Assembly: GCA_021769525.1 (NCBI GenBank)
Contig: JAETSQ010000002.1
Coordinates: 1 to 64,000 of the forward strand
Source: Oscillospiraceae bacterium
GTDB lineage: Bacteria > Bacillota > Clostridia > Oscillospirales > Ruminococcaceae
Length of the DNA: 64,000 nucleotides
Direction: 5' to 3'
The notes beneath the pieces are model-generated. The model was not told where the DNA came from. It did not search any database and saw only the letters and a list, made by a program, of their open reading frames with translations. A program made the position numbers and the translations under genes. This document shows, one piece after another, positions 26,548 to 34,360 of this stretch (the first letter of the stretch is position 1; every line of letters starts with the position of its first letter).

Positions 26548-26922
26548 ATGAGCCAGTCAAGAAACCCTCCCCCCTCCAACACCTGGCGGATGGAGGATCA
26601 GCGCAGCTGGGAGGAGCTGGAGCGCCGGGCAGCGGCCCAGGCCAGGGAATTTTACATCCGGGCTGCCCCGCCGGAGCCCCCGGAACCACCCCCTCCGCCT
26701 CCGCCGCCCCCACAGCCGGAGCCTCCGCCCCCGCCGGAGAGCCCCCCGAAGGAGCCTTCGCCCCCGCCCGCTCCGCCCCAGGCACACCCTGCCCCCCGCC
26801 GCCGGCTCCTGGGCCGCTTCTCCGGGGACCAGCTCCTGCTGGCCGCCCTCCTCTGCCTGTTGGTGCAGGAGGAGGCGGAGCCCCAGCTCATCCTGGCGGT
26901 GGCCTATATCCTCATCGGGTAG
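26548..26922 (+). CDS. Uncharacterised proline-rich protein with a C-terminal hydrophobic segment
   Basis: 124 residues: a charged helix, then a roughly 50-residue tract of Pro/Glu (PPEPPEPPPPPPPPPQPEPP), then a C-terminal segment of about 30 hydrophobic residues (DQLLLAALLCLLVQEEAEP, QLILAVAYILIG). Small proteins with this type of tail are common in spore-forming Clostridia, but a spore role is only a guess. AGAGG lies 7 bases before the ATG. Confidence 0.65.
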   Translation: MSQSRNPPPSNTWRMEDQRSWEELERRAAAQAREFYIRAAPPEPPEPPPPPPPPPQPEPPPPPESPPKEPSPPPAPPQAHPAPRRRLLGRFSGDQLLLAALLCLLVQEEAEPQLILAVAYILIG

Positions 26923-26957
26923 CGGGAGCCGCCGCCCTTTCCCAAGGGAGACAAGCA

Positions 26958-26992
26958 AAAAGCAGCCGGAGGTCATCCTGGCTGCTTTTTTT
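26958..26992 (+). terminator. Rho-independent terminator of the three-gene small-protein cluster
   Basis: AGCAGCCGGA pairs with TCCTGGCTGCT around GGTCA and is followed by seven Ts. It lies between convergent genes, so it may also serve the minus strand in part. Confidence 0.85.
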
Positions 26993-27057
26993 GTGTTCCC
27001 GTTTTTTAGGAGCCCGTATCTGTGGCCTTGGTGTTGGATGGTCGTAGAGACAGGTCC

Positions 27058-27525
27058 CTACCGCGCCTTGCCGGTGAGGTGCTCAACGGACATCTCCAGC
27101 AGATACATGGCGTTCCGGCTCCGGGCGATCTCCTGCCGGCGGCTCTCCTCGGTCTCGTCGGGGAAATACTTTTTGGCCAGGGCGGTGATGGCCCGGAGGA
27201 TCTCCTCCTCGTCCTCCAGGATGCGCAGCCGCCCGAAGGCGATGACGCTGCGGTAGAGGGTGGTGTACTTTTCCGGGCAGATCCGGTCCTGGGCGATGAC
27301 GCAGAAGGAGGCCCGCGGTTCCCGCCGGAGGGCGTCCAGCTTGTGCCCCTCTCTGGCGCAGTGGAAGTAGAGCTTCCCCCCGGTATAGACATAGCTGAGG
27401 GGAACGGCGTAGGGCCATCCCTCGTCCCCGGAGAGGGCCAGGACCCCGGAGGACCCCTCCCGGAGGATTGCGCCGGCATCCTCCGGGGGGAGCTGTCGCT
27501 GGGATTTGCGCATGGTTCGGAACAT
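27058..27525 (-). CDS. Pyridoxamine 5'-phosphate oxidase-like flavoprotein (NimA-type)
   Basis: 155 residues with the split beta-barrel pattern: ILREGSSGVLALSGDEGWPY, AVPLSYVYTGGKLYFHCARE, GHKLDALRREPRASFCV. This is the family of FMN-binding proteins that includes 5-nitroimidazole-resistance (Nim) reductases. Actual resistance cannot be inferred. Two Met codons lie at the start. The second (27525) has GGGAGG 7 bases upstream and is preferred. It overlaps or directly follows the upstream YpsA-like gene, suggesting co-transcription. Confidence 0.82.
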   Translation of the reverse strand: MFRTMRKSQRQLPPEDAGAILREGSSGVLALSGDEGWPYAVPLSYVYTGGKLYFHCAREGHKLDALRREPRASFCVIAQDRICPEKYTTLYRSVIAFGRLRILEDEEEILRAITALAKKYFPDETEESRRQEIARSRNAMYLLEMSVEHLTGKAR

Positions 27526-27527
27526 CG

Positions 27528-28073
27528 TCATACCTCCCTTTCGGTGTTGCCTTGATTATACGGCTTCCCGGCGGAAAAGGCAAGGCACTGCCGGGGCGGC
27601 CAAAGATTTTCCCAGACGATGGGACGAGCCTTCCCCAAAAGGCGGAAAAACCGGAAGGTATAGGCGGTGCCGCCGCTCTCCCGGCCGTCCCAGAGAAAAA
27701 TGCCCCGGCCGGAGCGGCTGGCCATCACCCGGTTCCGGCGGTGCATACAGCCGGGGGTGTAGTCCCCCTGCAAAAATTCCCACTCGTCCGCCTGGCGGAG
27801 TATCTCCTGGTAAGTCTCCTGGTCTGCCTGGGACCAGGCCCGCTCCTGTCCCCGGCAGGGCAGCACCAGACAGAGGCGGAGGTTTTCCTGCTCCCGCAGG
27901 CGCAGGAGGGTCTGGGCGGCCAGGGTATCAAAGCCCAGGGCGCCACCGCAGAGAAAGCGGCGGCAGCCCGCCCCGGAGGCCCGCCGGATGGCCTCCTCCA
28001 AGGCCAGGAGCAGGCGGGGGTCCGCCGGTAGGACCCGGTGCCCGGAGAAGAAACAGGTCTGGTCATAGCCCAT
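27528..28073 (-). CDS. YpsA/DUF1273 SLOG-superfamily protein
   Basis: 181 residues with the YpsA marks: TCFFSGHR at the start, FLCGGALGFDTLAAQTLLRL (nucleotide-binding Rossmann loop), and a CMHRRNRVMASRSGRG region. SLOG proteins are thought to bind nucleotide-derived ligands. YpsA affects cell division in B. subtilis. The ATG at 28073 has AGAGG 8 bases upstream. The start at 28082 (GTG) is possible. Confidence 0.83.
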   Translation of the reverse strand: MGYDQTCFFSGHRVLPADPRLLLALEEAIRRASGAGCRRFLCGGALGFDTLAAQTLLRLREQENLRLCLVLPCRGQERAWSQADQETYQEILRQADEWEFLQGDYTPGCMHRRNRVMASRSGRGIFLWDGRESGGTAYTFRFFRLLGKARPIVWENLWPPRQCLAFSAGKPYNQGNTEREV

Positions 28074-28190
28074 AGAGGTCACCTCTCACGCATTGATAAC
28101 ATATATATTAACATAAAATATAACTATAATCAAATCATATTTATCACTAAAATGGAGTGAGAAAATGAACAAAAGAGAGGTGATGCGGGG

Positions 28191-28406
28191 ATGGAAAAGC
28201 TGATTATCCGCCCCAGTGGCGAGGATGGCTACCGGGTATTTTCGGTCCGGATGAAGCGGGAGCTTTTGGACAAGCTGGATGCCATCGCCGCCGAGACCAA
28301 CCGCAGCCGCAACGAGGTGATCGGGCTGCTTTTGGACTTCGCCCTGGAGCACGCCGCGGTGGAGAAAAGGCCCCCGGAGGATAGGCAGGGCGGAGAAGGG
28401 GGATGA
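28191..28406 (+). CDS. Ribbon-helix-helix (CopG/MetJ-type) DNA-binding protein
   Basis: 71 residues: a beta strand (YRVFSVRMKRELLDKLDAIA) followed by two helices with NRSRNEVIGLLLDFALEH, the usual RHH arrangement. Such proteins bind DNA as dimers. The role is unknown, as no toxin gene is next to it. The 110 bases upstream are strikingly AT-rich for this genome and hold the promoter. A 12-codon reading frame (28165-28203) with GGAGTG before it overlaps the start and might act as a leader. Confidence 0.78.
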   Translation: MEKLIIRPSGEDGYRVFSVRMKRELLDKLDAIAAETNRSRNEVIGLLLDFALEHAAVEKRPPEDRQGGEGG

Positions 28407-28432
28407 GTGTCCCCGGTGATTTTTCCTACAAG

Positions 28433-28464
28433 CAGCCACGGCTCAATGGCCGCGGCTGTTTTTC
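28433..28464 (+). terminator. Rho-independent terminator after the RHH gene
   Basis: CAGCCACGG pairs with CCGCGGCTG (one mismatch) around CTCAATGG, followed by five Ts. Confidence 0.8.
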
Positions 28465-28546
28465 TATACGCTCCCCTTGCCTTTCTCCGCCAATGGTTGT
28501 ATAATCGGTATCGCTTACCCGCAGCAAAAAAAGGAGGGGATGGGGG

Positions 28547-29509
28547 ATGAAAGCGAAGGGGGTCTTTTTCACCGGGCTGTCCGCCCTGCTCTTTGGGCTG
28601 GCCCCGGTGCTTTCCAGCAAGACCTACCAGATGGGGAGCAACGCGCTCACCCTCACCTTCTACCGGGAGGCCATGGTACTGCCCCTGCTGCTGGCGGTGC
28701 TGCTCCTGCGCCGGGTCTCGCTGCGAGTCACCCGGCGGCAGCTGGCGGTATTCGTCCTGGTGGGGCTCTTTGGGCGGGGAGCCACCACCCTGATGCTGAA
28801 CATCGCCTACAACTACATCGGCGTGGGGGCCGCCACTACCCTCCACTTTATGTACCCGGTGTTTGTGGCCCTTATCTGCCGGTTCTTCTTCCGGGAGCGG
28901 CTGGGCCGCGCGCGCCTCATCGCCCTTGTGATGGCCAGCGCGGGGGTGGTCCTCTTCCTGGAGGCGGGCCGGGGCAGCGGCAGCGCCGCCCTGGGGACCG
29001 CCCTGGCCATGGGCTCCGGGGTGACCTACGCCAGCTTTATGGTGGCTATGGATAAGACCTTCCTGCGGCAGATGGACCCCTTCCTGGTGATCTTCTACAC
29101 GGCGGCGGCGGTGGCCCTGGGGATGCTGGGCGTCAATATCCCCCTGGGGCAGATCGTCTTTGCCCTGCCGCCCAGGGCCATGCTCTACACCTTCCTGGTG
29201 GCGGTGGCCTCCTCCTTCTTCGCGGTGATCCTCCTGCAAATGGGGGTGCGGTATCTCAGCGCCACTACGGCGGCGGTGTTCAGCCTCTTTGAGCCGGTGA
29301 GCTGCGCCCTGGCGGGGGCGGCCTGGCTGGGGGAGAGCTTCACCCTCCGCAAGCTCCTGGGGAGCGTGGTGATCCTGGGGGCGGCGGGGCTGCTGGCCAG
29401 CGCCAAGCCGGAGGTCTCCCCCGATTCCAAGGAGGCGCTGGACCTGCTCATGTCCGCCGAGGGGTTCCCCCATTCGGGGGAGGAAGGGGAAGAGCCTGGG
29501 GAAGGATGA
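28547..29509 (+). CDS. EamA/DMT-superfamily transporter
   Basis: 320 residues with ten membrane spans arranged as two EamA repeats. The first is near residues 5-140 (GVFFTGLSALLFGLAPVLSS, MLNIAYNYIGVGAATTLHFM). The second is near 150-290 (LGTALAMGSGVTYASFMVAM, SATTAAVFSLFEPVSCALAG). DMT proteins move metabolites or drugs across the membrane. The substrate cannot be read from the sequence. GGAGGGG lies before the ATG. The acidic C-terminal tail is unremarkable. Confidence 0.88.
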   Translation: MKAKGVFFTGLSALLFGLAPVLSSKTYQMGSNALTLTFYREAMVLPLLLAVLLLRRVSLRVTRRQLAVFVLVGLFGRGATTLMLNIAYNYIGVGAATTLHFMYPVFVALICRFFFRERLGRARLIALVMASAGVVLFLEAGRGSGSAALGTALAMGSGVTYASFMVAMDKTFLRQMDPFLVIFYTAAAVALGMLGVNIPLGQIVFALPPRAMLYTFLVAVASSFFAVILLQMGVRYLSATTAAVFSLFEPVSCALAGAAWLGESFTLRKLLGSVVILGAAGLLASAKPEVSPDSKEALDLLMSAEGFPHSGEEGEEPGEG

Positions 29510-29559
29510 CCGGCTCCTGGGCCGCCGCAAGATTTTCCCAAAAAATTTGAGGGAAACCC

Positions 29560-29588
29560 TTGCATTTGTGCCCGGAACATGGTAAGAT
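29560..29588 (+). promoter_or_regulatory. Vegetative promoter of rpsT
   Basis: TTGCAT, 17 bases, TAAGAT, about 85 bases before the S20 start. The transcribed leader is short and shows no obvious S20 autoregulatory hairpin. Confidence 0.65.
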
Positions 29589-29671
29589 AATTTGTACTGT
29601 CAAGAACCAGGCGCAGCTCCTGTGATTTCTTTGATACGCTCGAATCCGCTTTAGTGAAGGAGGTGTCATCC

Positions 29672-29932
29672 ATGCCGAATATCAAATCCGCCAAGAAACG
29701 GGTAAAGGTCATCGCCACCAAGACCCGCCGCAACCGGGCCCTCAACTCCAACCTCAAGACCACCATCAAGAAGGCGGAGGCCGCTCTCGCGGGCTCCAGC
29801 AGCGACAGCGCTGCGGCGGTCACCCTGGCCATCAAGAAGATCGACCAGGCCGCTGCCAAGGGCCTCCTTCATAAGAATACCGCGGCCCGCCGGAAGTCCC
29901 GTCTGGCCCGCAAGCTGAACGCCGCCGGCTGA
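29672..29932 (+). CDS. rpsT: 30S ribosomal protein S20
   Basis: 86 residues, basic, with the S20 N-terminus (PNIKSAKKRVKVIATKTRRN) and the conserved C-terminal helix (KGLLHKNTAARRKSRLARKL). It binds 16S rRNA early in small-subunit assembly. The ATG at 29672 has AAGGAGGTG 7 bases upstream. A GTG six codons earlier is not used by the family. Confidence 0.97.
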   Translation: MPNIKSAKKRVKVIATKTRRNRALNSNLKTTIKKAEAALAGSSSDSAAAVTLAIKKIDQAAAKGLLHKNTAARRKSRLARKLNAAG

Positions 29933-29959
29933 TAAAGACCCGTGGCAGATGCAGACAAG

Positions 29960-29995
29960 CCCCCGTTGGCCTCCCCGGCCGGCGGGGGATTTCTG
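29960..29995 (+). terminator. Probable rpsT terminator hairpin
   Basis: CCCCCGTTGGCC pairs with GGCCGGCGGGGG (two mismatches). The following T-run is weak (ATTTCT). Confidence 0.6.
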
Positions 29996-30114
29996 TGCTC
30001 CGAAAAATTTTTTTATGCCCCGCCCCAAAAAGGTGAAACTTTTTCCTTTTTCCATCGTTATAATAGATAGAGAAGCAAGAAGAACCGGTGGAACTAAGGA
30101 AAGGAGCGATCGTG

Positions 30115-30201
30115 ATGCGGGAACATTGGAAATGGACACCTTTACTGACAGCGACGGCTCTGGGCATCACCTTTGCCCTGGCCTTCCTCCAGATGGCGTG
30201 A
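30115..30201 (+). CDS. Putative 28-residue single-span membrane peptide
   Basis: A short frame, MREHWKWTPLLTATALGITF then ALAFLQMA, preceded by AAAGGAG with 9-base spacing and a TATAAT at 30058-30063, and closed by a strong terminator at 30217-30258. The promoter-RBS-ORF-terminator layout makes it a plausible monocistronic gene. The peptide is a basic/aromatic start and one membrane helix. No family recognised. Confidence 0.55.
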   Translation: MREHWKWTPLLTATALGITFALAFLQMA

Positions 30202-30216
30202 CCGGATGAAAAGAAA

Positions 30217-30258
30217 AAGAGGCTGGAAGGGAACGCTCCCTTTCAGTCTCTTTTTTTT
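30217..30258 (+). terminator. Rho-independent terminator after the 28-residue ORF
   Basis: GAGGCTGGAAGGGA pairs with TCCCTTTCAGTCTC (two mismatches) followed by eight Ts. Confidence 0.85.
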
Positions 30259-30278
30259 GCGGGGCGCAGGGCAGCACC

Positions 30279-30737
30279 CTAGTGCTTCGGATTGCTCTTC
30301 ACATGGAGGATGGCCTTTACCAGGGCGCCGGGGATCTCCTTGGTGTCCGCGGCCTCCAGCAGGGCGGGGATCTCCTCCGGAGTGGCTACCACGTACTGGG
30401 GCTGGATGGCGTTGAGGGCCATGGCGGCCACGTCGTGGCGGCACTTGTCGCACCGGCAGCAGTTGAACTTTTCAAACACAGCGTCCAGGCGGTCGGCCAC
30501 CAGCTGCTCCGCCAGGTTCACCAGCACCAGGCTCTTGGCCGGGCGCATCTGCGTCACCGGGGAGACAGGGCGGTTGATCTGCTCCCGGAGGGCGGCGAGG
30601 GCATCCTCGGCCTCCTCCGGGGCCTCCGGCTCCGGCTGGGCAGGGGCCTCCTCCGGCTCCTCCTCCGCCGGCTCCGGGGCGGTGGGCATGATGAGATTAA
30701 AGATATATTCCTTATCGAACCCCTTAGGAGCGGCCAT
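30279..30737 (-). CDS. ComFB-domain protein with acidic N-terminal extension
   Basis: 152 residues. The N-terminal 65 residues are Pro/Glu/Ala-rich and probably disordered. The C-terminal part is a ComFB domain: LVNLAEQLVADRLDAVFEKF, the cysteine motif CCRCDKCRHDVAAMALN, IQPQYVVAT. ComFB family members have been reported as cyclic-dinucleotide receptors in cyanobacteria. Whether this one binds a nucleotide is unknown. The ATG directly abuts the ParA stop with GGGAGGTG upstream, so the two are one operon. A second ComFB lies at 49854. Confidence 0.85.
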   Translation of the reverse strand: MAAPKGFDKEYIFNLIMPTAPEPAEEEPEEAPAQPEPEAPEEAEDALAALREQINRPVSPVTQMRPAKSLVLVNLAEQLVADRLDAVFEKFNCCRCDKCRHDVAAMALNAIQPQYVVATPEEIPALLEAADTKEIPGALVKAILHVKSNPKH

Positions 30738-31505
30738 TTACAACACCTCCCGGCGGAGAAGCTCGTCCAGAAGGCACTGATAATCCTGGACAGCCTTGTT
30801 CCTGGAAAAGGCCATGACGTCCACCCGGTTGATCTGGGCGGTGGTGAGGATGCTGCTGTTGCGGATGGTGGTGTCCAGAAGGGGGAACTGGAGCTGCTGG
30901 GCGATGTCCGCGATGGCCTCCCGGATGACCTTGCTGGCGTTTTCCCGCGCCACAAAGCGGGTGAGCAGCACCCCGGCCGCCCGGATCCTGGGGTTGCTCT
31001 TCTGGCGCACCTCGTCCAGGGTGCCGCTGAGCTGCACCAGCCCCTGGAGGCTGAAGATGTCCGGCAGCACCGGCATCAGCACGGCGTCCGAGGCGGTGAA
31101 GGCGTTTACCGTCAGGATGCCCAGCGCCGGGGGGGAATCGATGAGGACGTTGTCGTATTGATTCAGCACCGGTTTGAGGCAGTTCTTCAGGAGATATTCC
31201 CGCCCCTTGCCGGTGAATTCCAGCTCGATGCCGCTCAGGAGCATATTGGCGGGGATCACATCACAGAAGGGGGTGTGCTGTATGGTCTGCACCGCCAGCA
31301 GCTCCCCCTTCAGGGCGTGGTAGACAGAGTTTTGCATCTCCACCCGGTTGTCGGCCCGCAGGCCGAAGGAGAGATCCCCCTGGGGATCGAAGTCCACGCA
31401 GAGCACCCGCCGCCCCAGGCGGCGCAGGCCCATGGCCAGGGCATTGGTGGTGGTGGTCTTTCCCACCCCCCCTTTTTGGTTGGAGACACAGAGAATTTTT
31501 GCCAT
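30738..31505 (-). CDS. ParA/Soj-family ATPase
   Basis: 255 residues with the deviant Walker A KGGVGKTT (residues 11-18), LCVDFDPQGDLS (A') and VLIDSPPALG (Walker B-like). ParA proteins position plasmids, chromosomes, chemoreceptor arrays or flagella. No parB follows. Instead the downstream partner is a ComFB protein. The gene also lies directly opposite the flgM operon, and flhG (the flagellar ParA relative) is missing from its usual place. It is closer to Soj than to FlhG in its N-terminus. The start at 31505 (MAKILCVSNQ) is chosen over a longer frame to 31535. Confidence 0.88.
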   Translation of the reverse strand: MAKILCVSNQKGGVGKTTTTNALAMGLRRLGRRVLCVDFDPQGDLSFGLRADNRVEMQNSVYHALKGELLAVQTIQHTPFCDVIPANMLLSGIELEFTGKGREYLLKNCLKPVLNQYDNVLIDSPPALGILTVNAFTASDAVLMPVLPDIFSLQGLVQLSGTLDEVRQKSNPRIRAAGVLLTRFVARENASKVIREAIADIAQQLQFPLLDTTIRNSSILTTAQINRVDVMAFSRNKAVQDYQCLLDELLRREVL

Positions 31506-31566
31506 TTCGCAAGACCTCCCTGTCCTTATATTCACGGGATACGCGGATGAGCGCGGAAAGTTCTAA

Positions 31567-31725
31567 GAACCTGTATTCACAACTGGTTGATGCTGTCTGA
31601 ACAGGGATTTTTCTGCCCTGCTGCGTTAAAAATCCTCGGAATACACCAAGTATTCCTCCGGTTTTTGCCTTGCGGGACAAAAAATCCTTCTGTCCATCCG
31701 GCATTCCAGTTATGAATACAGCTTC
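31567..31725. mobile_element. MITE-like palindromic element, copy 2
   Basis: 159 bases, same family as 23328-23489. It starts GAACCTGTATTCACAACTGG and its right end reads GAAGCTGTATTCATAACTGG on the other strand. The centre is GGAATAC-ACCAA-GTATTCC. It sits between parA and its likely promoter, so the parA mRNA would carry it as a long leader hairpin. Confidence 0.85.
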
Positions 31726-31745
31726 TAAAAACAATTTACTTTCTA

Positions 31746-31775
31746 ATTATATACCGCCGGCGGGGTGGCAGGCAA
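31746..31775 (-). promoter_or_regulatory. Possible parA promoter upstream of the MITE-like element
   Basis: Minus strand TTGCCT, 18 bases, TATAAT. It lies outside the element, in the 403-base gap between parA and flgM that also holds the element and the flgM promoter. Confidence 0.4.
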
Positions 31776-31826
31776 GGCTTTTTTGAAGTAAAATCTCCCG
31801 GCGGGGGGCGGTTTTTTTCGGGAGCG

Positions 31827-31854
31827 CTTTAGTTTTTGCGGGGATGGGCGAATA
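31827..31854 (+). promoter_or_regulatory. Candidate sigma-28 promoter of the flgM operon
   Basis: CTTT, then AGTTTTTG, 8 bases, then GGCGAATA, 54 bases before the flgM ATG. It has the same boxes and spacing as the sites at cheA, fliD and the giant secreted protein. Autoregulation of flgM by FliA is the usual arrangement. Confidence 0.6.
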
Positions 31855-31908
31855 AAGAGTATTGAGAAGAAAAGAAACGACACCGGCAGAGCCGGGGGAG
31901 GTAGACAT

Positions 31909-32220
31909 ATGAAGATCAACCCCACCGCAGCATACCAGGCCTACAACAAAATATCGGAGCACACCCATGCCCTGCGGCGGAGCGGCATCGTTACCGAACT
32001 GCCGGCCCAGAAGGCTGAAAACACCGACCGCATCCACATCAGCCCGGAGGCCAGCCGCCAGCTGGAGGTGGAGCAGCTTTCCCGCTCCATCCTCTCCGAG
32101 ATCCGGGAGCCCGCCTCCCCGGAGCGGCTGGAGAGCCTGCGCAATGCCGTCCAGAAGGGCACCTACAACATCCCCACCGGAGACCTGGTGGACGCTGTGA
32201 TGCGGCACTTTGTGGCGTAA
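31909..32220 (+). CDS. flgM: Anti-sigma-28 factor FlgM
   Basis: 103 residues. The N-terminus is flexible and the C-terminal half carries the sigma-binding helices (DRIHISPEASRQLEVEQL, ESLRNAVQKGTYNIPTGDLV). FlgM binds FliA (6634) and is exported through the completed hook to release it. GGGGGAGGTAG lies before the ATG. It heads the same gene order as in B. subtilis (flgM, flgN-like, flgK, flgL, DUF6470, fliW, csrA). Confidence 0.93.
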   Translation: MKINPTAAYQAYNKISEHTHALRRSGIVTELPAQKAENTDRIHISPEASRQLEVEQLSRSILSEIREPASPERLESLRNAVQKGTYNIPTGDLVDAVMRHFVA

Positions 32221-32239
32221 GCGAAAAGCGGGAGGACCT

Positions 32240-32698
32240 ATGAGCATCGCAAAATTTTCCGCCTTCATGGAAGGCTACGTGGACTTCCTGGAGGAGATGG
32301 CCCAGGGCGAGGGAGAAAAATACGCCGCCCTGCTCTCCTATGACCACAAGCGGGTGGACAAAGTCGTCTCCCGCCAGCAGGCCATGAATATGCGTCTGAG
32401 CCAGCTGGAGGAACAGCGGGAGCGGGAGCAGGAGGAAGCGGGCCTCGGCGGCCTCACCTTCCAGGAGATCCTGGCCCGGCTGGATAAGTCCCAGCAGGAA
32501 AAGCTCCCGGAGCTGTTCCCCCGGTTCACCAGGGCCGTGGAGGAGATCAAATACTTCAACGGAAAATCCATGGCTTTCGCCAAGGAGGGGCTGCAGATGA
32601 CAGGGATGACCGAAGGCCCCGCCGCCCCGTACACCCCCGCCGGAAGGACACGGCCGGAAGGCATCCAGGGAGCATCCCTCTTTGAGGCGAAGATTTAA
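32240..32698 (+). CDS. flgN: FlgN-type export chaperone
   Basis: 152 residues, helical and rich in Gln/Glu (MEGYVDFLEEMAQGEGEKYA, VVSRQQAMNMRLSQLEEQRE), with the size and charge pattern of FlgN (YvyG). It escorts FlgK and FlgL to the export gate. The start at 32240 has GGGAGGACC upstream. The longer frame to 32210 runs through the flgM 3' end. It precedes flgK by about 40 bases. Confidence 0.85.
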   Translation: MSIAKFSAFMEGYVDFLEEMAQGEGEKYAALLSYDHKRVDKVVSRQQAMNMRLSQLEEQREREQEEAGLGGLTFQEILARLDKSQQEKLPELFPRFTRAVEEIKYFNGKSMAFAKEGLQMTGMTEGPAAPYTPAGRTRPEGIQGASLFEAKI

Positions 32699-32740
32699 AG
32701 CGAACATCACGGACCGATACCATAAACGGAGGGGAAAACC

Positions 32741-34327
32741 TTGATCAGACCAACTTTCTTAGGATTTGAAACGGCCAAAAAAGGCCTTACCACCGCCCAG
32801 AAGGGCCTGGACGTCACCGGCCAGAACCTGGTGAACTGGGATTCCGAGGGCTACACCCGCCAGCGCATCACCCAGGTGGCGGTGGCGCCGGACAGCTTCC
32901 GCAACCGCTATTCCTCCAGCCGGGTGGGTCCGGCCGGGCAGGGCGTGGACATCACCGGCATAGGCCAGACCAGGGACGTCTTCCTGGATAAGCGCTACCG
33001 GGAGGAGAGCTCCGACGTGGGCTATTACACCCAGGCCAGCAACATCCTGGGGGACATCCAGACTTCCATCAACGAGTTCAACCCCAAGGACGATACCGGC
33101 CTGCGCGCCACCCTCATGGCCCTCAGCGACGCGCTCCAGTCCTTCTCGGTCCACGCCTACTCGGAGACCCACGCCAACATCGTGGCCTCTGCGGTGAAAA
33201 ACGTCACCCAGACCCTTCAGCAGATCAGCACCAAGCTGAACAACGCCCGCGAGCAGCAGGTGTACGACCTGGAGGTCTCGGTGGACGAGGTGAACAAGAA
33301 GATCCGCCAGATCGCCGAGCTGAACCATACCATCATGGATGATGCGGCCTCCATCCAGTCCAACCCCTACTTTGGCCCCAACGAGCTGTACGACCAGCGC
33401 AACCTCCTGCTGGATGAGCTGGCCCAGTACGCGGACATCTCCTACACCTCCAATGCCGACGGCACCATCAATGTCACCCTCAACGGCCAGCAGGTGGTCG
33501 CCGGCAGCAAGTACGACCAGATGGATTTGATCCGCAACGAGAATACCGATGTGTTGAGCCTGCGGTGGATCTCCACCGGGGACAACGTGAATCTCACCAC
33601 CGGTTCCCTCAAGGCCTCCACCGACTACATCAACGGCCGCGGCCCCAACCTGAAGAACATCGGCGAAAGCACCCAGCGGGGCTTCCTCTACTACAAGGAC
33701 CAGCTCAACGCCTTTGCCCAGAGCCTGGCCGACACCATGAACAACGTGGTGCCGGAGTACGATGCCGAGACCGGCGCCCCCAAGGTGGATGCCGACGGCA
33801 ACATCATCTACAAGCAGCTGCTGGGCGGCCTGAACAGCAAGCCGGACGAAAACGGCAAGTACCATGTGGAGAAGGACATCCCCATCACCGCCGATAACCT
33901 CTCCATCTCCGATGAGTGGAGCGTCAACTCCGGCTATGTCATCTACCAGCGCAACCCGGAGGAAAACGACACCTCCGATAACGTGGGCAACTACGCCCTG
34001 GCCCTGGCCGATGCGGTTTCTAACGCCACCATCTTCTTTGACGCCAACGGCGAGGAGTTCAACGGCACCTTCCTGGACTTTGTGAAGAACTACGTCACCA
34101 CCCTGGGGGAGGACGTGAACTTTGCGGAGAACCGCCTCACCGCCACCACCACCATCCAGCAGAACCTGGAGGACAGCCGCGACAGCGTGTCCGGCGTTGT
34201 GGTGGACGAGGAAGTGGCCAACATGATGCTTTACAACAAGTCCCTTTCGGCGGCCTCCCGCCTGATGACCGCCATGGATGAGGCCCTGGATACCCTCATC
34301 AACAAGACCGGCATGGTAGGCCGGTAA
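32741..34327 (+). CDS. flgK: Flagellar hook-associated protein 1, FlgK
   Basis: 528 residues. The axial N-terminus (FLGFETAKKGLTTAQKGLDV) and C-terminal helix (VANMMLYNKSLSAASRLMTA, LDTLINKT) are clear. The middle contains NELYDQRNLLLDELAQYAD, typical of FlgK. It forms the first hook-filament junction ring. The start is TTG with GGAGGGG 7 bases upstream. No ATG in frame fits the family N-terminus. Confidence 0.95.
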   Translation: MIRPTFLGFETAKKGLTTAQKGLDVTGQNLVNWDSEGYTRQRITQVAVAPDSFRNRYSSSRVGPAGQGVDITGIGQTRDVFLDKRYREESSDVGYYTQASNILGDIQTSINEFNPKDDTGLRATLMALSDALQSFSVHAYSETHANIVASAVKNVTQTLQQISTKLNNAREQQVYDLEVSVDEVNKKIRQIAELNHTIMDDAASIQSNPYFGPNELYDQRNLLLDELAQYADISYTSNADGTINVTLNGQQVVAGSKYDQMDLIRNENTDVLSLRWISTGDNVNLTTGSLKASTDYINGRGPNLKNIGESTQRGFLYYKDQLNAFAQSLADTMNNVVPEYDAETGAPKVDADGNIIYKQLLGGLNSKPDENGKYHVEKDIPITADNLSISDEWSVNSGYVIYQRNPEENDTSDNVGNYALALADAVSNATIFFDANGEEFNGTFLDFVKNYVTTLGEDVNFAENRLTATTTIQQNLEDSRDSVSGVVVDEEVANMMLYNKSLSAASRLMTAMDEALDTLINKTGMVGR

Positions 34328-34360
34328 GCAAACAGTAATTACGGGAAAGGATGAAAGACG

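Noticed and set aside
27058..27525. Nitroimidazole resistance gene
   Set aside because: The protein is in the broad family that includes Nim reductases, but nothing in the sequence shows that activity.
28165..28203. 12-codon frame before the RHH gene
   Set aside because: A plausible leader but too short and overlapping to call as a gene.
32717..32735. GACCGATACC upstream of flgK as a sigma-28 -10 box
   Set aside because: The upstream box is at the wrong distance and the match is partial. flgK is reached from the flgM promoter.
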